From Oerskovia flava (lineage in GTDB: Bacteria; Actinomycetota; Actinomycetes; Actinomycetales; Cellulomonadaceae), in the NCBI RefSeq assembly GCF_026163685.1, contig NZ_JAOXSR010000003.1, forward strand, positions 124,001 to 188,000: DNA of 64,000 bases, written 5' to 3'. The translations under genes and the position numbers were made by a program. Positions 15,602 through 24,902 of this stretch are shown here, one piece after another (the first letter of the stretch is position 1; each line of letters opens with the position of its first letter). The notes under the pieces were generated by a model that saw only the letters and a list, made by a program, of their open reading frames with translations, was not told the origin of the DNA and did not search any database.

Positions 15602-15925
15602 CAGCTCGTGCACCCGCTGCTCGAGGACGGTGAGCGTGGCGTCGTGCTCGGCCTGCTCGCGCCCCAGCCCGGCCAGCTTGCCGGCCACGCCGCCGACGAC
15701 GGTCCCGGCCAACACCAGCGCCACCCGCCCGCGGACGCCGCACGCCCGGGCGACGACCGCCGTCGTGCCTGCGCCGAGGACGGCGCCGGCTGCGCCGCCG
15801 GCGCAGCCGCAGGGGTCGGGGAGGCGCTCGGCCCACAGGTCGGACTCGCGCCAGGTCATGCCGGCGTCGCGGCCGCGGTCGAGCAGCTCGTAGACGTGCG
15901 TGGACACCTCAGAGGTACGTGACAT
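15581..15925 (-). CDS. Small Gly/Ala-rich membrane protein, unknown
   Basis: 114 aa. The ATG at 15925 overlaps the stop of the metzincin gene by 17 bases, so the two form one unit. Residues ~36-80 are a Gly/Ala/Val-rich, probably membrane-embedded hairpin (CAGGAAGAVLGAG, VALVLAGTVVGGVAG), followed by a short amphipathic helix with heptads (LTVLEQRVHELERA). No family recognised. It could help localise the protease encoded upstream. Confidence 0.6.
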   Translation of the reverse strand: MSRTSEVSTHVYELLDRGRDAGMTWRESDLWAERLPDPCGCAGGAAGAVLGAGTTAVVARACGVRGRVALVLAGTVVGGVAGKLAGLGREQAEHDATLTVLEQRVHELERARTA

Positions 15926-16895
15926 GGGGGCTGCTCCTGACGATCATCCGCTGGAACGGGCTGAGGTTGTCGCCCCGCGCCCCCTGCAGGCCTTGCGGGT
16001 GCAGAAGGTTGGTCGGGTCGTCGGTGTGCATGAGGCCGCACGCGTGCCCGATCTCGTGGGCGAGGGTGTTGTGCCAGCCTGTCCCGCCGCCACCGGGAGG
16101 GGTCGCGGGGGCGAGCTGGCCGCGCTCGACGGCGACCCAGTCGGCGAGCGGGCCGGCCGAGCAGCCGGTCTCGGTGTCGCCGACGCTGCGGACGACGAAC
16201 ACCGCGATCGGCGCGCCGTAGCGCAGGGTGCGCGCGAGGTTCTCGTCGGGCATGGCGTCGGTCATGATCTTCTGGAAGTAGGCGCCCGCGCCCGTGAGGT
16301 CCTCGCCGAGCAGCCCGACGCCCGTGTCGATGTGCAGCGCGTTGTCCGGCGCGGGCGTCTCGATGACGTGCACCGTCGTCCGCACGGCGACCTCGGCCCG
16401 CGCGCGCAGGATGCGCTCGGTCTCCCGAAGCACCCCCGCGGCGTCCTGCGGCGTCGCGAGCAGACCCTCGCGCCGGCTCGTCAAGAGGAAGACGTGCAGC
16501 CGAAGGCGCTTGGTCGGGCGGATGCCGAAGAGTCCCGCGACGCCGTCGACGATCCCAACGAACTGGCTGATCACCCACGACCCGAGGCCGAGGGCCCAGC
16601 GCGCGATCGGCCCGATGAGCGGCAGGTTCCACAGCTTCTGCGCGACGAACGCCACCCCGTCCCAGATCTTGACGGCGATCGAGATCGTCACGCACACCAC
16701 CCGCGTGACGACGCGCACGAACGTCTCGACCACCCACTCGATGATCTCGACGAGCTTCTTGATGACGCCGCACAGCCAGCTGAGCGGCCAGGGCAGCTTG
16801 CGGCAGACCCGCGAGAGCTGCTCGACAACCTTCTTCACGGGGCGAGTGACGGTCTCGGTGATCTCCTCGGAGACCGTGCGGCAGCGTTGGACCAT
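15909..16895 (-). CDS. Matrixin-like zinc metalloprotease (metzincin) with long amphipathic N-terminus
   Basis: 328 aa. Zinc motif HEIGHACGLMH at H280, E281, H284, H290 is the full HExxHxxGxxH of metzincins. The expected Met-turn position reads TNLLHP, so the usual Met appears to be Leu. Residues ~20-130 hold repeated Val/Ile-rich stretches interrupted by Lys/Arg/Trp (VVETFVRVVTRVV, VISQFVGIVDGVAGLFG), probably membrane-associated helices rather than a classical signal peptide. Residues 130-270 form the rest of the catalytic domain. Substrate unknown. Coupled to the small membrane protein downstream. Confidence 0.75.
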   Translation of the reverse strand: MVQRCRTVSEEITETVTRPVKKVVEQLSRVCRKLPWPLSWLCGVIKKLVEIIEWVVETFVRVVTRVVCVTISIAVKIWDGVAFVAQKLWNLPLIGPIARWALGLGSWVISQFVGIVDGVAGLFGIRPTKRLRLHVFLLTSRREGLLATPQDAAGVLRETERILRARAEVAVRTTVHVIETPAPDNALHIDTGVGLLGEDLTGAGAYFQKIMTDAMPDENLARTLRYGAPIAVFVVRSVGDTETGCSAGPLADWVAVERGQLAPATPPGGGGTGWHNTLAHEIGHACGLMHTDDPTNLLHPQGLQGARGDNLSPFQRMIVRSSPHVTYL

Positions 16896-17015
16896 GCCAG
16901 TGTCCTTCTCCCGACGGCGAGGCGCGGCCGGGCGGTCGCGTCACCCGGAGGGAGGCCCGACCTTGCCCCGTTGATACGCATGCTGCCGAGCCCCGCGAGC
17001 TAGGCTGAATCTGCT

Positions 17016-17396
17016 ATGCATCTGATCACCACCCTCCGTTCGCTGCTCGCCGCACCACGGCGAGGGGTGTCCGGTGCGCTCCTGATCGCGGTCCTCATCG
17101 CGGGCGTGGTGTCGATGCACTCGATGAGCGGTTCGCCGAGCGTTCACCTCCCGCCCGCCGGAGTCGTCACGGCGCACGAGGTCCAGCACGCGGACCACAC
17201 CACGCACGACGCGCACGACATGACGACGGCCATGTGCCTCATGGTGCTCGTCGTCCTGCTGACCCTCGCCGCCTCGCCGGCGAACGTCCTCCACGCGGTG
17301 ATGCGACCGCTCGCCCGACTGGCCCGTGCGGTCGCGCCGAGCTCGCGGCCGGCGCCGGCACCGTCCTTGCACGCGTTGGGCATCTCTCGGACGTAG
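17016..17396 (+). CDS. DUF6153-type small membrane protein
   Basis: 126 aa. A transmembrane segment (GALLIAVLIAGVVSMHSM), a His/Asp-rich extracytoplasmic loop (HEVQHADHTTHDAHDMTT), a second transmembrane segment (MCLMVLVVLLTLAAS), then an Arg-rich tail. The His/Met content suggests metal contact, likely copper. It precedes a DUF305 lipoprotein by 95 bases, a pairing I associate with copper handling in actinobacteria. TAGGCT at 17001 is a possible -10 box; no clear ribosome site. Confidence 0.75.
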   Translation: MHLITTLRSLLAAPRRGVSGALLIAVLIAGVVSMHSMSGSPSVHLPPAGVVTAHEVQHADHTTHDAHDMTTAMCLMVLVVLLTLAASPANVLHAVMRPLARLARAVAPSSRPAPAPSLHALGISRT

Positions 17397-17491
17397 GAGC
17401 ACACGCCCCTCGATCCCTCTGGGGTCGACCGTTCCGCGACCCTTCCGGGCCGCGCCGTGTGCCACTACACCGAACTGAAAGGCCGTGAACC

Positions 17492-18151
17492 ATGAAGCGC
17501 ATCCTTGCGCCCAGCCTCGTGCTGGCGACCGCACTGACCCTCTCCGCCTGCACCGACGACTCCGGCACGGACATGCCGGGCCACGACATGCCCACCATGT
17601 CACCGTCACCGTCCGGGTCACCCCGTGACGACCGGGGCGACCAGGAAGGCGAGGCGTTCAACCACGCGGACGTGATGTTCGCGCAGATGATGATCCCGCA
17701 CCACGAGCAGGCCATCGACATGTCCGACCTCATCCTCGCCAAGGACGGGATCGACCCGCAGATCACCGACCTGGCCACGCAGATCAAGGCGGCCCAGGGC
17801 CCGGAGATCGAGCAGCTCACCGCCTGGCTCGACGAGTGGGACGCACCCGGACCGGACTCCATGGGCCCCGGCGACATGGACCATGGCGACATGGGTGGTG
17901 ACATGGGCGGCGGCATGATGGACGGCATGATGAGCGAGGAGGACATGCAGGCGCTCGAGAGCGCCGAAGGTGCCGACGCCGGCCGGCTGTTCCTCGAGCA
18001 GATGATCGTCCACCACGAGGGAGCCATCGTGATGGCGCAGACCGAGATCGACGCCGGGGTCCACGAGGGCGTCGTCGAGCTGTCCCGCTCCATCGTCGAC
18101 TCCCAGACGGCCGAGATCCAGACGATGCAGGACCTGCTCGCCGCCATGTGA
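17492..18151 (+). CDS. DUF305 lipoprotein (copper-associated)
   Basis: 219 aa. Lipobox LSAC with Cys20. Two DUF305 (ferritin-like helical) halves each contain the signature pair: FAQMMIPHHEQAIDMSDLIL and LEQMIVHHEGAIVMAQTEI. A Met/Gly/Asp-rich linker (MDHGDMGGDMGGGMMDG) sits between them and resembles Cu-binding Met-motifs. DUF305 proteins are secreted or lipid-anchored, frequently in copper-resistance loci. Gene 17016 upstream is its likely operon partner. Confidence 0.9.
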   Translation: MKRILAPSLVLATALTLSACTDDSGTDMPGHDMPTMSPSPSGSPRDDRGDQEGEAFNHADVMFAQMMIPHHEQAIDMSDLILAKDGIDPQITDLATQIKAAQGPEIEQLTAWLDEWDAPGPDSMGPGDMDHGDMGGDMGGGMMDGMMSEEDMQALESAEGADAGRLFLEQMIVHHEGAIVMAQTEIDAGVHEGVVELSRSIVDSQTAEIQTMQDLLAAM

Positions 18152-18227
18152 CCCCTGGCGGTGCCCGCGGTCTGTCCGTGCCGGGCGTGCGGTCTAGGGT
18201 GGCGGGAGACCTCGAACCCGGAGAATC

Positions 18228-18917
18228 ATGCGCCTGCTCCTCGTCCGTCACGGACAGACCCCGTCCAACGTCGCCGGCCTGCTCGACACCGCCCTGCCCG
18301 GCCCCGGCCTGACGCATCTCGGCCGTGCGCAGGCCGCGGCGATCCCGACGGCGCTCGCGGACAGACCGGTCGACGGCGTCGCGGTCTCGACCCTGGTGCG
18401 CACGTCGCTGACGGCAGGCCCGCTCGTCGCGCACCGGGGGATCGAGCCCGTCGTGCTCGACGGCCTGCGGGAGATCGACGCGGGCGACCTCGAGGGGTCC
18501 GCCGACCACGACCACCACATGCGCTACCTCGAGACCGTCTTCGCGTGGGGCCGCGGGGACCTGCGTCGCCGCATGCCGGGCGGTCCGGACGGCCACGGGT
18601 TCCTCGACCGCTACGACGACGCCGTCGCCCAGGTCGCGGCGACCGGTTGGGCGAGCGCCGTCGTCGTCTCCCACGGTGCGGCGATCCGCTCCTGGGTGGC
18701 CGCGCGGGCGGTCGGGGTGGACCTGGAGGCCATCGCCAGCACACCCTTGGCCAACACCGGGCTCATGGAGCTCGAGGGGCACCCGACGTCGGGCTGGCGC
18801 CTCGTGCGCGCGTCCGACGGCCCGCTCGGCGGGCGACACCTCGATGCGCCCCTCGCGGACGACCCTGCCGGCGAGCCCGTGGACGAGGTCGAGGAGCAGG
18901 CCGAGCACGAGGCCTGA
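18228..18917 (+). CDS. Histidine phosphatase (phosphoglycerate mutase-like)
   Basis: 229 aa; GGAG upstream of ATG 18228. Catalytic RHG triplet LLLVRHGQTPSN at the N-terminus, second Arg in STLVRTSLTA, acid in REIDAGDLEG, second His in VVVSHGAAI. This is the branch-2 histidine phosphatase core. Substrate cannot be told. The last 20 residues are an acidic tail. A weak hairpin at 18930-18953 may end the transcript. Confidence 0.9.
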   Translation: MRLLLVRHGQTPSNVAGLLDTALPGPGLTHLGRAQAAAIPTALADRPVDGVAVSTLVRTSLTAGPLVAHRGIEPVVLDGLREIDAGDLEGSADHDHHMRYLETVFAWGRGDLRRRMPGGPDGHGFLDRYDDAVAQVAATGWASAVVVSHGAAIRSWVAARAVGVDLEAIASTPLANTGLMELEGHPTSGWRLVRASDGPLGGRHLDAPLADDPAGEPVDEVEEQAEHEA

Positions 18918-19076
18918 GCCTCCCGGCTCGGCCCGCCATCCGATGGCCGGGCCCCGTTCACCGCCCGGTCGCCCGATCGACATCCGCCGTCCTTAGGTTG
19001 ACAGCGCTTCCCCGTCCAGGTCCGGCGCTGGTGGTCAGCCCGTCGTCGCACGGGCCACCGACCAGCGAAGGAACCC

Positions 19077-21221
19077 ATGAACACGCACCCCTCCGGGCGC
19101 TCGCGCGCGTTGTCGCGCACGACGGCCTCGACGCTCGCCCTGACGCTTGTGGGCACGGCGCTCGTCGCCGCCGCGGCCGGTTCGGCGTCCGCCGACGACG
19201 CCTCGCTCCTGTCCACCAGCGACACGACCTGGCGCTACCTCGACAACAACACCAACCCGGCCGGTGCCGACCCGGACCAGCAGGTCTGGGCGGCGACCGG
19301 CTTCGACGACTCCGCCTGGAAGTCGGGCACGGGCGCGTTCGGCGCGAAGCGCGGCCAGCCGACCGGGATCGGCGCGAACTTCCCGATCAACACTCTCCTC
19401 ACGCAGTACATCGAGGGCACGACGACGAGCGCCCCCACGTTCTTCTTCCGCACCGACATCGACCTCACGGCAGCGGACCTCGAGGGTGTCCCCGCGTTCG
19501 CGGGCGAGATCGTCTACGACGACGCCGCAATCGTCTACGTCAACGGCGAGGAGGTCGCGCGCCTCGGTGACGACGACCGCCGGATCACGCAGAACGTGCA
19601 GTACCACGGCAACAGCCGCACGGACCCGGTGACGAGCTCGTTCATCGTCGATGCCGACCTGCTCGCGCCGGGGGAGAACACCGTCTCGGTCGCGCTGTAC
19701 CAGGACGCGCCGACGAGCTCGGACATCTACCTCGACGTGCGCTCGCTCGTGCCCACGCAGGGCGAGGTGCGCGACGTCGCGCTCATGGTCGGTGCCGACG
19801 AGACGCAGGCCAACCTCGCGTGGTTCGCGACGCTGCCCGCGTCCGGCGAGGTGCAGTGGGCACCCGAGGACGCCATGATCGGGGACACCTTCCCGGCGGA
19901 CGCGGCCACGGCGTCGTCCACCACGGGACCCGCCGCCGACGGCGCGAACTACCACCACGCGACCATGACCGGCCTCGAGGAGAACACCCGCTACGTGTAC
20001 CGCGTCGGGGACGGCATCAACGGCTGGAGCGAGCCGACGACGTTCGACTCCGGCACGTTCTCCGACGAGTTCAGCTTCCTGTTCTTCGGTGACCCGCAGA
20101 TCGGGGCCGGCGGCAACGTCGCGAACGACGTCGCCGGCTGGACGAACACGGTCGACGTCATGACCGAGCGCCACCCGGACGCGTCGTTCCTCCTGTCGGC
20201 CGGCGACCAGGTCGAGCACGCGGGCAGCGCCCAGCAGTACACGGGCTTCCTCTCGCCGCGCCAGATGCGGGAGGTGCGGTTCGCCGTGACCGACGGCAAC
20301 CACGACACCGCCAGCGCGCTCTACGACCAGCACTACTTCACGCCCAACCTGTCGACGCAGCAGCGCCGCAACTACTGGTACGGGTTCAACGACATGCTCG
20401 TCGTGACGCTCGACTCCAACGACACGAACGCCGCGCAGATCGCCGGGCACAGCGCGTTCCTGCGCGACGTCGTCACCGAGCACGGCGACGACTACTCCTG
20501 GGTCGTCGTGACGTTCCACCACTCGATCTACAGCCAGGCGTTCCACTCGCGCGACGCGGACGTGATCCGCCTGCGCAACGGGCTGTCGCCCGTGTTCAGC
20601 GAGCTCGGGGTCGACGCCGTGTTCGCCGGCCACGACCACATCTACACGCGCAGCCACCTCATGGAGGGCACGACGCCGGTCGTCCCCGGCGAGACGCCCG
20701 CCATCGGCGACGTGCTCACCCCGGACGAGGACCAGGTCCTCTACATCACGGGCAACTCCGCGAGCGGCTCCAAGTACTACGGCTTCGACGGCCAGAAGCC
20801 GTGGACGGCGCTGTGGGAGCAGGAGCGCACGCCGAGCTACTCGAACGTCGAGGTCACGCCCGAGTCGTTCACGATCACGACGTACGAGACCTCGACCGCC
20901 CGCGTCATGGACGAGGTCACCCTGCAGGCCGACGCCGGCCCCGAGCTCGTCGACGTCTCCGCGACCGGGCGCTGCGTCGCCGGCACGGCGTACGTCGCCG
21001 TGCGCGCCACGAACGGCGAGGACGTGCCGCTCGACGTCACGCTCGCCACGCCGTTCGGCACGCGCGAGATCAGCGCGCTCGCCCCGGGCAAGGCCGCGTT
21101 CCAGCAGTTCACGACGCGTGCGGCGGCGGTGGACACCGGCACCGTCGAGGTGCGGGCCACGCTGCCCGACGGCGGCGCCACCCAGGCGCTCGATGTCCCC
21201 TTCGAGGCGATCACCTGCTGA
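19077..21221 (+). CDS. Secreted purple-acid-phosphatase-like metallophosphoesterase with shared C-terminal module
   Basis: 714 aa; AAGGA ahead of ATG 19077. Signal peptide (residues ~18-40, ending ASADDAS). Residues ~45-220 are a jelly-roll domain (WRYLDNNTNP, FDDSAWKSGTGAFG, ENTVSVALYQ). Then an FN3-like purple acid phosphatase N-domain, and the metallophosphoesterase core: FFGDPQIG, SAGDQVEHAG, TDGNHDTA, VTFHHSIYS, FAGHDHIYTR supply the usual two-metal ligands. The last ~90 residues (nt 20941 on) are the Cys-flanked module shared with the GH43 and M28 proteins. TTGACA at 18998-19003 could be its -35 element. Confidence 0.92.
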   Translation: MNTHPSGRSRALSRTTASTLALTLVGTALVAAAAGSASADDASLLSTSDTTWRYLDNNTNPAGADPDQQVWAATGFDDSAWKSGTGAFGAKRGQPTGIGANFPINTLLTQYIEGTTTSAPTFFFRTDIDLTAADLEGVPAFAGEIVYDDAAIVYVNGEEVARLGDDDRRITQNVQYHGNSRTDPVTSSFIVDADLLAPGENTVSVALYQDAPTSSDIYLDVRSLVPTQGEVRDVALMVGADETQANLAWFATLPASGEVQWAPEDAMIGDTFPADAATASSTTGPAADGANYHHATMTGLEENTRYVYRVGDGINGWSEPTTFDSGTFSDEFSFLFFGDPQIGAGGNVANDVAGWTNTVDVMTERHPDASFLLSAGDQVEHAGSAQQYTGFLSPRQMREVRFAVTDGNHDTASALYDQHYFTPNLSTQQRRNYWYGFNDMLVVTLDSNDTNAAQIAGHSAFLRDVVTEHGDDYSWVVVTFHHSIYSQAFHSRDADVIRLRNGLSPVFSELGVDAVFAGHDHIYTRSHLMEGTTPVVPGETPAIGDVLTPDEDQVLYITGNSASGSKYYGFDGQKPWTALWEQERTPSYSNVEVTPESFTITTYETSTARVMDEVTLQADAGPELVDVSATGRCVAGTAYVAVRATNGEDVPLDVTLATPFGTREISALAPGKAAFQQFTTRAAAVDTGTVEVRATLPDGGATQALDVPFEAITC

Positions 21222-21239
21222 TCCGCGTCTGACGACCAC

Positions 21240-21279
21240 GCCCCGCCGGGCGTCCGGACCTCCGGACGCCCGGCGGGGC
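21240..21279. terminator. Perfect 19-bp inverted repeat
   Basis: 21240-21258 is the exact reverse complement of 21261-21279, with 2 bases between. It lies 19 bases after the metallophosphoesterase stop. Confidence 0.75.
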
Positions 21280-21328
21280 GCTGTCGTTCCCGGCCCGCGC
21301 GGCGACGAGGCCGTGCCACGATGGGCGC

Positions 21329-21847
21329 ATGACCTCCTCTGCCTCGACCTCGCCCTCGTCCTCGCACTCGTCCGTGCGGGCCGACGACCTGACCGCCCTC
21401 GTCGCGACCCTCGAGCAGCAGGAGCGCGACCTGGTCTTCGCGACGTTCACGCACGACGACGCGTGGCGGCTCGGGTGCCTGCTCGTCGAGCTCGCGACCG
21501 AGCGCGGGCTGGGCGTGACGATCGACATCCGCAAGGGACCGCAGCAGGTCTTCCACGCGGCGCTCGACGGCACCACACCGGACAACGACAGCTGGATCGA
21601 GCGCAAGGTGCGGGTCGTGCAGCGGTTCGGGGCGTCGTCGTACCTGGTGGGGCGGCGCTCCGCGGCGCGCGGGACGACGTTCGCCGAGCAGCACCAGCTC
21701 CCCCTGCAGGAGTTCGCCGCGCACGGCGGCGCGTTCCCGGTGCGGGTCGAGGGCGTCGGCGTCGTCGGGGTCGTCACCGTCTCCGGCCTGCCGCAGGCCG
21801 ACGACCACGCGCTCGTCGTCGAGGCCGTCACGACGTTCCTCGGCTGA
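21329..21847 (+). CDS. UPF0303 / heme-degrading (HbpS, GlcG-like) family protein
   Basis: 172 aa. Low-complexity Ser-rich N-terminus, then a domain with FATFTHDDAWRLGCLLVELA, IDIRKGPQQVFHAAL, WIERKVRVVQRFG and FAAHGGAFPVRVEGVGVVG, which fits the UPF0303/DUF336 fold. Members are annotated as heme-degrading-domain proteins; true activity is uncertain. CACGAT at 21317-21322 sits 6 bases before the ATG with no Shine-Dalgarno, consistent with a leaderless start. Confidence 0.85.
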   Translation: MTSSASTSPSSSHSSVRADDLTALVATLEQQERDLVFATFTHDDAWRLGCLLVELATERGLGVTIDIRKGPQQVFHAALDGTTPDNDSWIERKVRVVQRFGASSYLVGRRSAARGTTFAEQHQLPLQEFAAHGGAFPVRVEGVGVVGVVTVSGLPQADDHALVVEAVTTFLG

Positions 21848-21871
21848 GCCCCGCGGACGACGCGCGCGGGC

Positions 21872-22537
21872 CTACGCCTCGGACGCGGCGCGCTCGCTGA
21901 CGATGGTCGTGACGATCCGGGTCACGGCCGGGTGCTCGGGTGCGGAGCCGAACCCGAACCGCACGGGCGGGTCGACCGGGCGCAGCGCGCCGAGGTCCTG
22001 CCCGTCCCAGGTCGTGGTCGCCCCGACGATCGTCCGCACGTCGCTCGCGCCGTAGTGCTCGACCCGGTCGCCGCCCGCCGTGCCGCGGGTGCGCACGCCG
22101 TGCAGCAGGACGCGCGCGAGCGGGTCGCTGAGCGCCGTGAAGCGCGGTGACGTCGTGACGGGCCGCGGGACGAGGTGCAGCAGCGTGCCGAGCGCGGTCC
22201 GTCGCCCGAGGGTGAGGGTCGCGGTGAGCGGGCCGGCGGTGACGTGCCACGGGGTGCGCGGGACGCGAGGGCCGTGCACCTGCGGCGGGGCGTCCACCGG
22301 GACGCCACCCACGCTGACGGGCACGATCTCCACCCGGTCGAACCGGTAGGTCGTGGCGACGAGGTCGGCGACCTCTGGTGTCGGGGCGAGCAGCACCCGC
22401 TCGCCGTCGGGGTGCTCGACCATCACGTCGGCGAACGCGCCGAGCGGGCTGGTGTCCCACCGGCCGACGACGACGCGCGTGCCGGACTCCGTGCCCCACC
22501 CGGCGATGTGCCCGGAGAACCGCCACGTCTGCGTCAT
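21872..22537 (-). CDS. Conserved-looking hypothetical protein
   Basis: 221 aa from ATG 22537; TACGCT at 22544-22549 six bases upstream supports a leaderless start here rather than at the upstream GTG. No signal peptide or membrane segment. Begins TQTWRFSGHIAGWGTESGTR and contains a beta-rich centre (FDRVEIVPVSV, PLTATLTLGRRTALG) and YGASDVRTIVGATTTWDGQDL. Family not recognised. Confidence 0.7.
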   Translation of the reverse strand: MTQTWRFSGHIAGWGTESGTRVVVGRWDTSPLGAFADVMVEHPDGERVLLAPTPEVADLVATTYRFDRVEIVPVSVGGVPVDAPPQVHGPRVPRTPWHVTAGPLTATLTLGRRTALGTLLHLVPRPVTTSPRFTALSDPLARVLLHGVRTRGTAGGDRVEHYGASDVRTIVGATTTWDGQDLGALRPVDPPVRFGFGSAPEHPAVTRIVTTIVSERAASEA

Positions 22538-22616
22538 CCCGGCAGCGTAGGCACGTCCCACCCCACCGGCACGCCAGGAGCACCCCGTCCGGACGGGCCC
22601 CCTGCGACGCCCGCGA

Positions 22617-24902
22617 TCAGGGCGCGCACGTCGACTGGTCGAGCTGACGGCTGACGCCGGACATCGCGTCGAACGTCCCTTGGTACAGGCTGCGCCGGTG
22701 GTCGGGCGGGCCGCCGCGCAGGTCCTCGTCGCGGGCGACGGGCGGGAGCAGGTGCGCGTGCTGCTCGGCCGCTGCGGCGGCGCTCGTCCCGTCGGCCACG
22801 GCCTGCGTCACGGCGTAGTCGTAGGTGTGGATCGCGACGACGTCGTAGAGGGAGGCACCCTCCCCGATGGTCGTGACGACCTGGTCGCTGTGGTTGTCCG
22901 TCGACAGGTCGAACACCAGGTCGGACCCGGACCGGACGATGACGGTCTGGACGACGTCGGCCGTGAACCCCCCGATGGCGTCCGAGACCGGTCGGGGCAC
23001 CGGGAGCACGCTGGCGACGTCGCTGAAGAAGGTGATCCGTGCGGCGGCCAGGTCGTCGCGCTGCTGGGCGTCGAGCAGGTCGGCGTTGGCCTGCCCGCCG
23101 CTGATGACGCCGAGGTCCTGCATCGCGCTGTCGATGATCGCGCGCTGCGTCTCCTCGTCGTGCGCCGTCGTCCCGGGACCGTAGGCCGCGGCCAGCATGG
23201 TGCGGTGGTGCGCCGCGGACAGCTCGTCCCAGCGCCGCGCGCCCACGTTCGCCGCCTCGGCACGGTCGGCGCCCGACGTCAGGGCGATGACCGCCGACAA
23301 CGAGGCGGGGTCGATGAGCGGGGCGACGCGGGTGCCGCTCTGGTCCGGTGCCGGGACGCGGACCACCTCCGGCAGGACGCACGACGTCGTCGGGTGGCCG
23401 TTCCCGTCGCTGAGCCCGAGGCGCAGCACACCCATGTACGGCGCGTAGGTGTCGACGACGTGGACCACGGCCTCGTCGCTGAGCGACGTCCGCAGCAGTC
23501 CCTGGGGGAGCGCGATGGTCGCGTCGGCGACGAGCAGCGCCGCCCGCTCCTGCTCGGCCGTGCGGTCGCTCGCCGCCCCGGTGAGCACCGCCTCCCGCAG
23601 CGTGCCGGTGAGGGCAGTGCCGTCGTCGGCCCACCCGAGGAACGGGGCAGTGCCGAGCCAGCGCTCGACGCGGTCGCGCCCGAGGGCAGGGTCGCCCGCG
23701 GGGGCGAAGAAGTCGAGCGCGGCGGACCCGCCCCGGGCCAGGCCCCCGAACGCGACGACGTGGAGGTCGGCCGCGTGCGGGTCGTCGCTGTAGGGCGCGA
23801 CGAGCAGGGGCTCGCCGCGGTTCGCGGCGCCGGGGAAGAGGCTGTGCGTGCGGGCGTGGTCGTCGAGGCGTTCGGCCGCACCGAGATGGACGCCGGACGG
23901 CACGGTGCGCGCGCCGAGCAGGAGCGCCGCCCACGACGACCACGGCTGCAGGTGCATGCCCGCCGGGGGATCGGCGTCGTCCACGACACGCTGCCCGAGC
24001 GCGTGCTGCTCGGCCGCGGTGAGCGTCTGCGACCACGTGCCGAAGCCGTCGCGGACCGCGGTCACCACGGTGCGCTGCTGCTCCATGAGCGGGTCGCCCT
24101 CGTGCGAGCCGAACGCCGCGAGCAGCGCGTACACGTCGCCCGGTCCGGTGTCGGCGTAGAACCGGGACCAGAAGACCTCGTCGCCGTCGTGGTCGGCGAC
24201 GAGGCGCGCCAGCTCGGCCGTCGCGTCCTCCCGCCCGGCGGCGTCCAGCGTGCCGCCGACGCCCAGGGCGAGCGCGAGCTCCGACGCCTGCGCCCCTCGC
24301 GCCCACGACGCCCGGAACCGCACGAGGTCGAGCCCGGCGGCGAGATGCCCGGAGAGCGCCCGGGCGTCGGACAACGGCTGGATCTGCGCGGCCGCGCGGG
24401 CCGAGGCCGCGCGCTTGTGGTCGCGCGCCGCGCGCCACGCCTGCTCCGCGTGCCCGACGTCGGTGCTCGCCTCGATCCGCCGCGTCGCCGCGTCGTTGGC
24501 GCGGGCGGTGGCAGTGACCAGGTCGCTGCCGAGCGACAACTCCCAGCGTGCGGTCAGCTCGACCTGCGCCCAGTGGAGTCGGCGCGACTCGGCGACCTGG
24601 CGCCGGGCGATCGCCCGGAGTGCGTCGTCCTGGGTGGTTGTCAGGACGGCGGCGTGGACCGTCAGCGTCGCGGCGGCGGCCTCCAGGACCTGGGCCGTGG
24701 TGGTCAGGCGCGCCGTGATGTCCTCGACCCGGCCGCGCGCGAGGGTCGCGGCGCCGTTGCGCTGCTCTGCCAGCGCGGCACGCACGGGCGCCGCCGCGCG
24801 GGTGGCGGCAGCGAGCGCCTCGGCGACGGACCGCAGGCGACCCGCCGTGCTGGTGAGCTCGGCGGGTCGGCCGGTGAGCGGTTGGAACTCGACGTCGTGC
24901 AC
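22617..24902 (-). CDS. Large Ala-rich protein with helical N-terminus, type VII-substrate-like; unknown
   Basis: 761 aa from GTG 24902, chosen because GAGGGGG lies just upstream; in-frame upstream codons look non-coding. Residues ~10-200 are strongly helical and Ala-rich with coiled-coil character (ELTSTAGRLRSVAEALAAAT, then EQAWRAARDHKRAA), resembling WXG/LXG-type secretion domains. The remaining ~550 residues form one or more globular domains (FWSRFYADTGPGDVYALLAAF, MHLQPWSSWAALLLGAR, LFPGAANRGEPLLVAPYSDD, WDELSAAHHRTMLAAAYGPG). No toxin motif, signal peptide or membrane segment was recognised. No immunity gene is evident next to it. Confidence 0.75.
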   Translation of the reverse strand: MHDVEFQPLTGRPAELTSTAGRLRSVAEALAAATRAAAPVRAALAEQRNGAATLARGRVEDITARLTTTAQVLEAAAATLTVHAAVLTTTQDDALRAIARRQVAESRRLHWAQVELTARWELSLGSDLVTATARANDAATRRIEASTDVGHAEQAWRAARDHKRAASARAAAQIQPLSDARALSGHLAAGLDLVRFRASWARGAQASELALALGVGGTLDAAGREDATAELARLVADHDGDEVFWSRFYADTGPGDVYALLAAFGSHEGDPLMEQQRTVVTAVRDGFGTWSQTLTAAEQHALGQRVVDDADPPAGMHLQPWSSWAALLLGARTVPSGVHLGAAERLDDHARTHSLFPGAANRGEPLLVAPYSDDPHAADLHVVAFGGLARGGSAALDFFAPAGDPALGRDRVERWLGTAPFLGWADDGTALTGTLREAVLTGAASDRTAEQERAALLVADATIALPQGLLRTSLSDEAVVHVVDTYAPYMGVLRLGLSDGNGHPTTSCVLPEVVRVPAPDQSGTRVAPLIDPASLSAVIALTSGADRAEAANVGARRWDELSAAHHRTMLAAAYGPGTTAHDEETQRAIIDSAMQDLGVISGGQANADLLDAQQRDDLAAARITFFSDVASVLPVPRPVSDAIGGFTADVVQTVIVRSGSDLVFDLSTDNHSDQVVTTIGEGASLYDVVAIHTYDYAVTQAVADGTSAAAAAEQHAHLLPPVARDEDLRGGPPDHRRSLYQGTFDAMSGVSRQLDQSTCAP

